A stretch of DNA of 5,361 nucleotides from Chlamydiota bacterium (lineage in GTDB: Bacteria; Chlamydiota; Chlamydiia; Chlamydiales; Criblamydiaceae). The translations under genes were made by a program, and so were the position numbers. Numbering within the stretch: position 1 is the first letter of the stretch; every line of letters begins with the position of its first letter. Under the pieces are notes generated by a model that saw nothing but the letters and a program-made list of their open reading frames with translations, was not told where the DNA came from and did no database searches. The DNA lies in the NCBI GenBank assembly GCA_021772365.1, contig JAJFMC010000303.1, forward strand, positions 1 through 5,361, written 5' to 3'. Of the stretch, positions 1 through 4,883 are shown one piece after another.

Positions 1-1
1 T

Positions 2-310
2 GTCACCTCAGGTGTGGAGACGAATGGAAGAGTTAGGATATTGACCCTCTATGGTCGTAGAGGGTCTACTATTTGGAGAGATTTCGACTGGTTAAAACTC
101 CCTGGCGTTAGCGAGAAATTTTATGCAGATGTGCTTAAAAAATCCGGTGGGAAAGAGTTCCATAATGTCGGAACCGGTGAATTGCGAAAATACTTCACCC
201 CATATCAATTGATTCGCTATATCGAAGATACCGAACAGGCTAAACTGTTAGGCTTCGGTGAGCTAGAGGAAATCCAATCCCTAAAGAAATTATCTTGGAA
301 AGATATTTAG
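2..310 (+). CDS. 3' end of an unidentified protein gene (5' end outside window)
   Basis: The reading frame is open from the left edge to a TAG at 308-310, so this is most likely the C-terminal part of a longer protein. A GTG at 14 could be read as a start, but nothing resembling a ribosome binding site precedes it in the few bases available, and the frame continues to the edge (residues V-T-S-G precede it). The visible ~102 residues are soluble and mixed in charge, with no membrane segment, signal peptide or cysteine pattern. The last ~50 residues look helical (KYFTPYQLIRYIEDTEQ, then a charged tail ending KLSWKDI). I do not recognise the family and assign no function. It converges on putP, and the two stop codons overlap in TTAG at 307-310, leaving no room for a separate terminator between them. 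Confidence 0.6.
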   Translation, partial: VTSGVETNGRVRILTLYGRRGSTIWRDFDWLKLPGVSEKFYADVLKKSGGKEFHNVGTGELRKYFTPYQLIRYIEDTEQAKLLGFGELEEIQSLKKLSWKDI

Positions 311-1743
311 TTACGTTTTTGATTGGTGCACATTAATGAAAAAACGATAATCGCAAGAGAACTCAATACAAAACCGGGAATCATCGATGGTATGGGGAAG
401 TGCGGAAGCAACATGCTGTTCAATGTAGGCCAAATACCGGCTGTTATTCCACCGACAAGAATTCCTGCAATAGCACCGCTTCGATTGCACCGTTTCCACC
501 AGAGTGCCATCAGCAGAATGGGACCGAACGAAGAACCAAGTCCCGACCAAGCGTAAAGAACAGCATCAAGGACACTGCTCGACTTCATGAATGCAATACC
601 CAACGAGCACAGGGATACCGCTACAACACCGACTCTAGAGGCTATAAGTAACTCTTTCTGGCTGGCGTGCGTTTTGAAAATATGCTTGTAAAAATCTTCG
701 CTAAGGACAGAGGCACAAACGAGTATCTGTGAATCCATCGTCGAAATGTTGGCGGCAATTACACCACATAAAATAAATCCAGCTAGCAATGGATTAAATA
801 AAATTTGCACCATTTCTGCAAAAATAATCTCGGGATTCATCAGCCCATTGGGAAAGAAACCAATGCCAACAAATCCGACGGCCGTTGCTGCTAATATTGC
901 AGTGATCTGCCAGGTCATACCGACATATTTCGACTTCCTGAGTTCATCAGGACACTTAATACCCATAAACTTTGTGATGATATGGGGCTGACCAAAATAA
1001 CCGAGTCCCCAGCCTAATGTAAGCATCAGTGTAGAAAGGGTTCCTTCAAGAGTGAACTTCTGTATGACTCCCATTATCACACCTTGATTGAGCGCTCCAG
1101 CCTCTATGGTATCCATTCCTTGAGGAAGACTGAAAAATGCCGCTGTTGGAACAAGGATAATCATGATAAGTAGAAATATAGCTTGAAACTGATCCACTTT
1201 GGCGACGGTGTAATATCCGCCAACCATAGTATAGGTCATTGCAACAAACATCGCCACCGAGAGACCAACGAAATAATTGACATCAAATAACGACTCCAGC
1301 AGGAACCCCATCGCTATCAAACCTGCCGATAGATAGAAGGTCAAGAATATAACCGACATCAAAGCTGTCAATACACGAATAAAACCACTGGTGTCATTGA
1401 ATTTTTTCTCGAAATAGGTGGAAAGAGTATAACTATCGTACTTCTCTGTTTCGTTACGAATTTTTATCGCCACAAACTGCCAGTTGAAAAACATTCCCAG
1501 TACTAAGCCTAAACCAATCGATGTATTTGATAGTCCGCCAACAAAAACAGCGGCAGGAAAAGCCATAAATAGCCAACCGCTCATATCACTGGCATGTGCA
1601 GAAAAGGCTGTAACCCAGTAATTCAACGATCGGTTACCCATAATGAAGTCTTTTGACGTTTTTTGGGCTTTATGAGAGTAAAGACCAATGGCAAAGAGGA
1701 GTGAAAAATATGCTGTAAATGCAATGATATGTTCTGTTTCCAT
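307..1743 (-). CDS. putP: Sodium/proline symporter PutP (SSS family)
   Basis: This 478-residue inner-membrane protein is predicted to import L-proline with Na+. It is hydrophobic throughout, as expected for the ~13-helix LeuT-fold SSS family, and close to the ~500-residue E. coli PutP. Hallmarks seen: GNRSL (residues 36-40); ASDMSGW (51-57), whose Asp53 and Ser55 match the Na+-site Asp55/Ser57 of E. coli PutP; GWGLGYFGQPHI (244-255), nearly identical to E. coli; AANISTMDSQ (330-339), with Ser334-Thr335 matching the second Na+-ligand pair Ser340/Thr341; and HASQKEL (359-365). The order and spacing support PutP over other SSS transporters such as pantothenate or glucose carriers. The ATG at 1743 fits the family N-terminus, but the preceding bases contain only a weak ribosome binding site. 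No putA or other proline-catabolism gene lies in the window, so a nutritional or osmoprotective role cannot be decided. Confidence 0.95.
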   Translation of the reverse strand: METEHIIAFTAYFSLLFAIGLYSHKAQKTSKDFIMGNRSLNYWVTAFSAHASDMSGWLFMAFPAAVFVGGLSNTSIGLGLVLGMFFNWQFVAIKIRNETEKYDSYTLSTYFEKKFNDTSGFIRVLTALMSVIFLTFYLSAGLIAMGFLLESLFDVNYFVGLSVAMFVAMTYTMVGGYYTVAKVDQFQAIFLLIMIILVPTAAFFSLPQGMDTIEAGALNQGVIMGVIQKFTLEGTLSTLMLTLGWGLGYFGQPHIITKFMGIKCPDELRKSKYVGMTWQITAILAATAVGFVGIGFFPNGLMNPEIIFAEMVQILFNPLLAGFILCGVIAANISTMDSQILVCASVLSEDFYKHIFKTHASQKELLIASRVGVVAVSLCSLGIAFMKSSSVLDAVLYAWSGLGSSFGPILLMALWWKRCNRSGAIAGILVGGITAGIWPTLNSMLLPHFPIPSMIPGFVLSSLAIIVFSLMCTNQKRN

Positions 1744-1778
1744 AGGCGAATTCTTGGGGTAAGTTGTCTGTTTGTAAG

Positions 1779-1813
1779 TAATTAGTTTAATTTGTGGGCA
1801 ACATGACTAATTA
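1779..1813. promoter_or_regulatory. Operator-like inverted repeat at the putP promoter
   Basis: A perfect 8-bp inverted repeat, TAATTAGT (1779-1786) and ACTAATTA (1806-1813), is separated by 19 bases. Its distal arm overlaps the candidate -10 box at 1810-1815 and the other arm lies in the putP leader. This is a plausible place for a repressor to act. The arms are AT-rich, so chance is possible, and no regulator gene is present in the window. Confidence 0.3.
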
Positions 1814-1815
1814 TA
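1810..1815 (-). promoter_or_regulatory. Candidate -10 box of the putP promoter
   Basis: Read on the minus strand this is a perfect TATAAT, 66 bases upstream of the putP ATG. No convincing -35 hexamer sits 16-18 bases further upstream (about 1833-1838 reads like CTCTAT/ACTCTA), so the promoter may be weak or activator-dependent. The implied leader is about 60 bases long. This is inference from consensus only. Confidence 0.4.
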
Positions 1816-1856
1816 CCCGAAATTTTTAACTATAGAGTGAATTAACAAACAGTTCG

Positions 1857-1885
1857 TTGATGTAAATTAAAAAAACGATCATACT
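1857..1885 (+). promoter_or_regulatory. Candidate promoter for the + strand transcript 1892-2312
   Basis: TTGATG (1857-1862, 4 of 6 matches to the -35 consensus) and CATACT (1880-1885, 4 of 6 to the -10 consensus) are spaced by 17 bases in an AT-rich stretch. Transcription would begin near 1892, just before the long palindrome. It is divergent from the putP promoter. This is consensus matching only and therefore weak. Confidence 0.25.
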
Positions 1886-1896
1886 ACGAAATATGC

Positions 1897-2202
1897 ATGA
1901 AGTCAATTGAAAACCTTTACCTTGACTTTGTACATTTTTTGAACTCATCTACAGAGAGAGGCTTCACACAGCTAAATAAATTTCTCAAGAAGGGTGAAAT
2001 TATACCCATCCTTCAAAATTTATTACGCTGGGTTTTACCTCTCTCTGTATCTTCGTCCAGAAAATGTACAAAGTCGAGCTTACCAGTTAAAGAAATCTTA
2101 ACGTCAAGTTTAAATTTGATTAACGGTGATAGAGTACAATTGGAGTATAAAATAAGTAACAGACTAAGAGATATCCGGCTAATAAAAGTTGGCCGATTTT
2201 AA
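1897..2202 (+). CDS. Doubtful small ORF, 101 codons, hypothetical
   Basis: An ATG at 1897 opens a 101-codon frame that ends at TAA 2200-2202. No Shine-Dalgarno-like sequence precedes it, and with the candidate promoter at 1857-1885 the message would be almost leaderless. The protein (starting MKSIENLYLDFVHF) has a basic middle and tail, no signal peptide and no domain I recognise. More than half of the frame is a near-perfect palindrome, so much of its sequence is dictated by pairing between the two DNA halves rather than by protein constraint, which argues against a real gene. It is listed because it is the only sizeable frame in the 930-bp gap. A fragment of an old transposable element or a fortuitous ORF over an RNA gene are both more likely than a functional protein. 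Confidence 0.15.
   Translation: MKSIENLYLDFVHFLNSSTERGFTQLNKFLKKGEIIPILQNLLRWVLPLSVSSSRKCTKSSLPVKEILTSSLNLINGDRVQLEYKISNRLRDIRLIKVGRF
1921..2078. repeat. 158-bp gapless imperfect palindrome
   Basis: Bases 1921-1999 pair with 2000-2078 in one register with no bulge. The terminal ~24 bp (1921-1944 with 2055-2078) pair with a single mismatch plus two G-T pairs. Positions 1950-1961 pair perfectly with 2038-2049, 1975-1983 with 2016-2024, and 1992-1995 with 2004-2007; these blocks are separated by small symmetric mismatch patches. The homology stops abruptly outside 1921 and 2078. TTAC occurs just outside on both sides (1917-1920 and 2080-2083), which could be a short target duplication but may be chance. 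It could be a MITE-like element or the stem of a structured RNA. Confidence 0.8.
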
Positions 2203-2211
2203 CTTAAAAAG

Positions 2212-2247
2212 CTTCTCTATCTATATGAGAAGGGGTACTTTGTACCC
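2212..2247 (+). repeat. Two abutting small hairpins
   Basis: CTTCTC (2212-2217) pairs with GAGAAG (2227-2232) around a 9-base loop. Immediately next to it GGGTAC (2233-2238) pairs with GTACCC (2242-2247) around TTT. The two stems touch and could stack coaxially in RNA. Neither is followed by a T-run, so they are not terminators themselves; the terminator comes 30 bases later. Confidence 0.5.
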
Positions 2248-2277
2248 ACCACATACATAACTGCATATTAACCTCCG

Positions 2278-2312
2278 CCGCTACTTAGATTCGTCTAGGG
2301 AGCGGTTTTTTT
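2278..2312 (+). terminator. Intrinsic terminator with UUCG tetraloop
   Basis: CCGCT (2278-2282) pairs with AGCGG (2301-2305). TTAGA (2285-2289) pairs with TCTAG (2294-2298), its first pair being T-G, and a loop of TTCG closes the hairpin. Seven T bases follow (2306-2312). This is a strong rho-independent terminator on the + strand. putP runs the other way, so the terminator must serve a + strand transcript starting within 1744-2270, which supports a transcription unit there. Confidence 0.85.
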
Positions 2313-2508
2313 ATGGCAACCTAAGCCCTCGAGCGTAGGGAGATTGGATGTCGTTCCACTGATTTAAGATCAATTTCCCAATAAAAAATGTAGTGTAATC
2401 TTGGAGTGGCAAAACTGCTTTTGCATTTGGAGAGGGAGCTCAATTCGGTAAATTCCCTTACAATAAAAACAAAAGTAGTTTGTCACACGGAAAAAGGGAT
2501 AGTGTCAG

Positions 2509-2561
2509 CATACTTTTACCCATAAAAATTTCTGTCAAAAAAAGTTATGGGAAAAAGTATG
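2509..2561. repeat. Inverted repeat with 17-bp arms upstream of fbaB
   Basis: CATACTTTTACCCATAA (2509-2525) is repeated inverted at 2545-2561 with 16 of 17 positions matching (A to T at one site), around a 19-base loop. No T-run follows on either strand, so it is not a standard terminator. It lies 54 bases upstream of the fbaB -35 candidate and could be a REP-like repeat, the end pair of a small element, or a regulatory site. Confidence 0.7.
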
Positions 2562-2614
2562 GGGGTGAGGGAGCGGAAAACTTCAGTTTCATCCAAAATA
2601 CTTATAGAATTTTT

Positions 2615-2642
2615 TTGTGAGATCCACAAGTATGTGTATAGT
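2615..2642 (+). promoter_or_regulatory. Candidate fbaB promoter
   Basis: TTGTGA (2615-2620, 4 of 6 to consensus) and TATAGT (2637-2642, 5 of 6) are separated by 16 bases. Transcription would start near 2649, giving a ~25-base leader. A small dyad, TTGTG (2615-2619) with CACAA (2625-2629), overlaps the -35 box and could be an operator half, but it is short. Confidence 0.45.
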
Positions 2643-2673
2643 TTCATTAGAACACTAGACTAGAGAGAAGCTT

Positions 2674-3741
2674 ATGTTAACTTACAGTGATATCCAAGAA
2701 ATTTTAGGTGACGATGCTGAAAGCCTGCTAGGTCATACATGCACAAAAGTGAAAAAGGAACAAATTCTACATCCCGGCGGCGACTGGGTAGACCGTATAT
2801 TTAAAGAAACTGACAGGAATAATCGAGTTTTGGGTAATTTGAGTGCCCTGTTTAACCATGGGAACATTGGTGGGTCAGGCTACCTGTCTATCCTTCCTGT
2901 GGATCAGGGAGTCGAACACTCTGCCGGAGCGTCATTTGCTCCGAACCCCATCTATTTCGATCCTGAAAATATCATTAAACTGGCAATTGAAGCAGGTTGT
3001 AACGGTGTTGCTTCCACCTACGGAGTATTGAGTCTTATGGCCAGGAAATATGCGCATAAGATCCCGTTTATCCTTAAATTCAATCATAACGAGTTGCTTA
3101 CTTACCCCAATAAATTCGATCAGATCTGCTTTTCCAGCGTCAGGCAAGCGTACGATATGGGCTGTGTGGCTGTAGGGGCAACGATCTATTTCGGTTCCGA
3201 TGAAAGCAGTCGCCAGATCCAGGAAGTGAGTGAAGCATTCGAACTCGCTCACGAGCTCGGTATGGGGTGCATCCTATGGTGCTACTTGCGGAATCCAGCC
3301 TTCAAAGTCGATGGAAAAGACTACCACAGCAGTGCTGACCTTACCGGGCAGGCAAATTATTTGGGTATGACTCTCGGTGCTGATATTGTGAAACAAAAGC
3401 TTCCGACATTAAATGGCGGCTATAAAGTCATGAATTCAATTACTAAAGGGTATGGTAAGTGGTCAGAGAAAATGTATAGCGACCTTTGTGATGAGCATCC
3501 AATTGACTATTGCCGCTATCAGGTTCTCAATACCCAGCGTGTGGGTCTTATCAACTCAGGTGGAGCGTCGGGAAGTAATGATCTTAATCAAGCAGTGATG
3601 ACTGCCGTCGTTAACAAGCGCGCAGGTGGTGTTGGGTTGATCAGTGGGCGGAAAACATTCCAAAAGCCAATGGCTGATGGCTTGAAAATGTTCGAGGCGA
3701 TACAGAGCGTTTATAACTGTGAAGAGATTGGCTTAGCATAG
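2674..3741 (+). CDS. fbaB: Class I fructose-bisphosphate aldolase (DhnA/FbaB type)
   Basis: This cytoplasmic 355-residue enzyme is predicted to cleave fructose 1,6-bisphosphate reversibly into dihydroxyacetone phosphate and glyceraldehyde 3-phosphate through a lysine Schiff base, in glycolysis and gluconeogenesis. It matches the 350-residue E. coli FbaB along its whole length. Shared blocks include SILPVDQGVEHSAGASFA (72-89), AIEAGCN (104-110), VASTYGV (112-118), VGATIYFGS (167-175), SADLTGQAN (220-228), GADIVKQK (235-242), where Lys240 is the likely Schiff-base lysine, GLINSGGASG (291-300) and NKRAGGVGLISGRK (314-327); the last two form the usual phosphate-binding region. Tyr204 in WCYLRN is the probable catalytic tyrosine of this family. 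The ATG at 2674 aligns with the family N-terminus and is preceded by purine-rich AGAGAGAAG (2662-2670). The desaturase gene follows after one base, and a terminator lies 46 bases past the stop. Confidence 0.96.
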   Translation: MLTYSDIQEILGDDAESLLGHTCTKVKKEQILHPGGDWVDRIFKETDRNNRVLGNLSALFNHGNIGGSGYLSILPVDQGVEHSAGASFAPNPIYFDPENIIKLAIEAGCNGVASTYGVLSLMARKYAHKIPFILKFNHNELLTYPNKFDQICFSSVRQAYDMGCVAVGATIYFGSDESSRQIQEVSEAFELAHELGMGCILWCYLRNPAFKVDGKDYHSSADLTGQANYLGMTLGADIVKQKLPTLNGGYKVMNSITKGYGKWSEKMYSDLCDEHPIDYCRYQVLNTQRVGLINSGGASGSNDLNQAVMTAVVNKRAGGVGLISGRKTFQKPMADGLKMFEAIQSVYNCEEIGLA

Positions 3742-3742
3742 A

Positions 3743-4561
3743 ATGGAGCACGGTGTTTGGTTCTACGATCATGAGATTTTTATTCGAATAGGGTTCTTTT
3801 TTGGAACCCTATTTTTTTTGACTTTTTTGGAATATTTGTTTCCCAAGCGTAAGAAGCTTGGCTATCAGAGAACGCGGTGGTTCAGTAATCTAGCTATTGT
3901 AGGTGTTAACAGTTTTTTTGTGAGGCTGATTTATCCATTATTAGCAGTCGATGTCGCTCTTATTGCCCAGCAGAGAGGGTGGGGATTATTCAATCATTTT
4001 CACTACCAAGGGTGGCTCGCTTTTTTTATTGGTGTTTTGATTCTCGATTTTGCCATTTATCTGCAGCATATGGTTTTTCATTATGTTCCCTTGTTATGGC
4101 GTTTTCATAAAATGCATCATGCTGATTTAGATTTCGATGTCACGACCGGGACAAGGTTCCATCCTGTGGAAATTTTGTTGTCGATGGGGATCAAGATGGG
4201 AGTGGTAATTGTTTTCGGGATCTCTTATCTCGCTGTTCTTGCTTTTGAGGTGATCCTCAATGCCTCTTCGCTGTTTACACATACTAATCTTCTGATGCCA
4301 AAAAAGCTGGAGAAGGTGATTCGTATGCTGTTTGTCACTCCGGATATGCATCGTGTTCATCACTCAATTTATCGGGATGAGACGAACAGTAACTTTGGAT
4401 TTAACTTATCAATTTGGGATCGTATTTTTGGGACATATAGAAGTCGTCCTAGGGATGGGCATTTGGATATGACAATAGGGATTGATGAGTTTCGTAAACC
4501 CAAGTTTTTGAAGCTGCGGTGGCTTTTTGCGATCCCTTTCATCCGCGACACTGAGGAGTAA
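3743..4561 (+). CDS. Sterol desaturase / fatty acid hydroxylase family membrane protein
   Basis: This 272-residue integral membrane protein belongs to the di-iron hydroxylase/desaturase superfamily and probably oxidises a lipid; the substrate cannot be read from the sequence. Histidine clusters expected to hold two iron ions are present: HMVFH (109-113), HKMHH (122-126), His140 in TGTRFHPVE, His180, and HRVHH (203-207), followed by the family signature NLSIWDRIFGTY (221-232). Hydrophobic segments lie at about 13-33, 50-75, 91-108 and 145-172. Length and motif spacing are normal, so the gene looks intact. The ATG is one base after the fbaB stop, with no strong ribosome binding site, suggesting translational coupling. 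Oddly, codons 15-26 coincide with a perfect intrinsic terminator, so full expression would need readthrough or regulation. The gene is T-rich with long T-runs, unlike fbaB. No lipid-pathway neighbour is present. Confidence 0.9.
   Translation: MEHGVWFYDHEIFIRIGFFFGTLFFLTFLEYLFPKRKKLGYQRTRWFSNLAIVGVNSFFVRLIYPLLAVDVALIAQQRGWGLFNHFHYQGWLAFFIGVLILDFAIYLQHMVFHYVPLLWRFHKMHHADLDFDVTTGTRFHPVEILLSMGIKMGVVIVFGISYLAVLAFEVILNASSLFTHTNLLMPKKLEKVIRMLFVTPDMHRVHHSIYRDETNSNFGFNLSIWDRIFGTYRSRPRDGHLDMTIGIDEFRKPKFLKLRWLFAIPFIRDTEE
3787..3819 (+). terminator. Intrinsic terminator inside the desaturase gene, probably ending the fbaB message
   Basis: AATAGGGTTC (3787-3796) pairs perfectly with GAACCCTATT (3804-3813) around a seven-base loop, and an unbroken run of T extends from 3812 to 3819. 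Stem, loop and T-run fit a strong rho-independent terminator on the + strand. It begins 46 bases after the fbaB stop, where an fbaB terminator would be expected, but it lies in the first transmembrane segment of the downstream reading frame. In the other orientation no T-run follows. Confidence 0.75.
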
Positions 4562-4656
4562 GAGTACGGAAGTGTTTGCGAGGTGATGTAGTTTGCGAGG
4601 TGTTTAGAACGCAGAGGAACGGAGAAGTGTGTGAGGTGGTGATGCATTCGAAGTCA

Positions 4657-4710
4657 AATGCTTCAAGGAGGAGATGGCTCGCAAGCTCCCCATTTCCTTC
4701 TTGAAGCATT
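4657..4710. repeat. Left inner hairpin of the nested palindrome
   Basis: Bases 4657-4677 (starting AATGCTTCAAG) pair with 4690-4710. Nineteen of 21 pairs are Watson-Crick and two are G-T in the + strand RNA. The 12-base loop carries most of GCTCGCAAGCTC (4677-4688), the exact complement of a sequence in the right inner hairpin. Confidence 0.75.
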
Positions 4711-4712
4711 AA

Positions 4713-4756
4713 CATCACTGGCTTCGCCAAAAAAGTCATTGGCGAAGCCTGTGATG
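4713..4756. repeat. Central inner hairpin of the nested palindrome
   Basis: CATCACTGGCTTCGCCAA (4713-4730) pairs with 4739-4756 at 17 of 18 positions, with one T-T mismatch at 4719/4750, around the loop AAAAGTCA. It begins two bases after the left hairpin and ends two bases before the right one, giving a compact three-hairpin array. Confidence 0.75.
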
Positions 4757-4758
4757 TA

Positions 4759-4792
4759 GGGTAAGGAAGCGAGCTTGCGAGCTACCTTACCC
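4759..4792. repeat. Right inner hairpin of the nested palindrome
   Basis: GGGTAAGG (4759-4766) pairs with CCTTACCC (4785-4792). After an A-A mismatch, AGC (4768-4770) pairs with GCT (4781-4783). The apical GAGCTTGCGAGC (4771-4782) is the perfect reverse complement of 4677-4688 in the left hairpin. Confidence 0.7.
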
Positions 4793-4883
4793 CAAACCCG
4801 AGAACGTAATCACCTCACAAACTTCTCCATCCCTCTGCGTTCCAAACACCTCGCGCACCTAAATCACCTCGCACACATATGTA

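Larger units (their letters stand above)
1892..2312 (+). ncRNA. Putative structured RNA gene of about 420 nt
   Basis: This stretch runs from a candidate promoter to a strong intrinsic terminator and is dominated by secondary structure. It contains a 158-nt gapless imperfect hairpin (1921-2078); an AAGTT/AACTT stem (2186-2190 with 2201-2205); CTTCTC/GAGAAG (2212-2217 with 2227-2232); an abutting GGGTAC-TTT-GTACCC hairpin (2233-2247); and finally the UUCG-loop terminator (2278-2312). Such a series of + strand hairpins ending in a terminator is what a non-coding RNA gene would look like. No known RNA family was recognised, and no reverse transcriptase gene is nearby that would make it a retron RNA. 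A decayed mobile repeat followed by an unrelated terminator is the main alternative. The exact 5' end is inferred. Confidence 0.3.
2313..2673. other. Non-coding leader region upstream of fbaB
   Basis: About 360 bases between the UUCG terminator and the fbaB start hold no convincing coding frame. Apart from the hairpin at 2509-2561 and the promoter candidate at 2615-2642, listed separately, I see only a small GCAAAA/TTTTGC stem (2409-2414 with 2419-2424) and a purine-rich stretch with several G-runs (2549-2576). No riboswitch or tRNA was recognised. Confidence 0.5.
4574..4877. repeat. Nested ~300-bp palindrome (outer stem around three hairpins)
   Basis: Left arm 4574-4640 is the inverted copy of right arm 4811-4877, with most positions matching and a single one-base gap. 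The core GAACGCAGAGG (4607-4617) matches CCTCTGCGTTC (4832-4842) perfectly. Each arm carries three copies of a GCGAGGTG-type octamer: 4578-4585, 4595-4602 and variant 4631-4638 on the left; 4811-4818 (variant), 4847-4854 and 4865-4872 in complement on the right. The arms enclose hairpins at 4657-4710, 4713-4756 and 4759-4792. The element fills the whole gap between two convergent genes, a common setting for REP/BIME-like repeats. It could also form a cruciform or act as a bidirectional transcription barrier, though it has no T-run. Confidence 0.8.

Noticed and set aside
323..991. Several + strand and minus-strand frames of 77-83 codons within the putP region
   Set aside because: They overlap putP in other frames, and putP is supported along its whole length by family motifs. 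They are shadows.
1892..2312. Retron non-coding RNA
   Set aside because: The long hairpin recalls an msd stem, but no reverse transcriptase gene lies in the window and no convincing a1/a2 pair was found.
2549..2576. G-quadruplex upstream of fbaB
   Set aside because: The four G-runs include one of only two bases, and one loop is nine bases long, so a stable structure is doubtful.
2932..3252. 106-codon minus-strand frame inside fbaB
   Set aside because: It is antisense to a well-conserved aldolase, matches no known family and has no promoter or ribosome binding site of its own.
4369..4739. Two minus-strand frames (92 and 66 codons) over the desaturase 3' end and the nested palindrome
   Set aside because: One is antisense to conserved histidine-motif sequence, the other is built largely of palindrome sequence; neither resembles a protein family.
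4574..4877. CRISPR array or integron attC site
   Set aside because: The repeats are inverted copies of one arm, with no regular spacers. No attC-type GTTRRRY/RYYYAAC boundary pair was seen.
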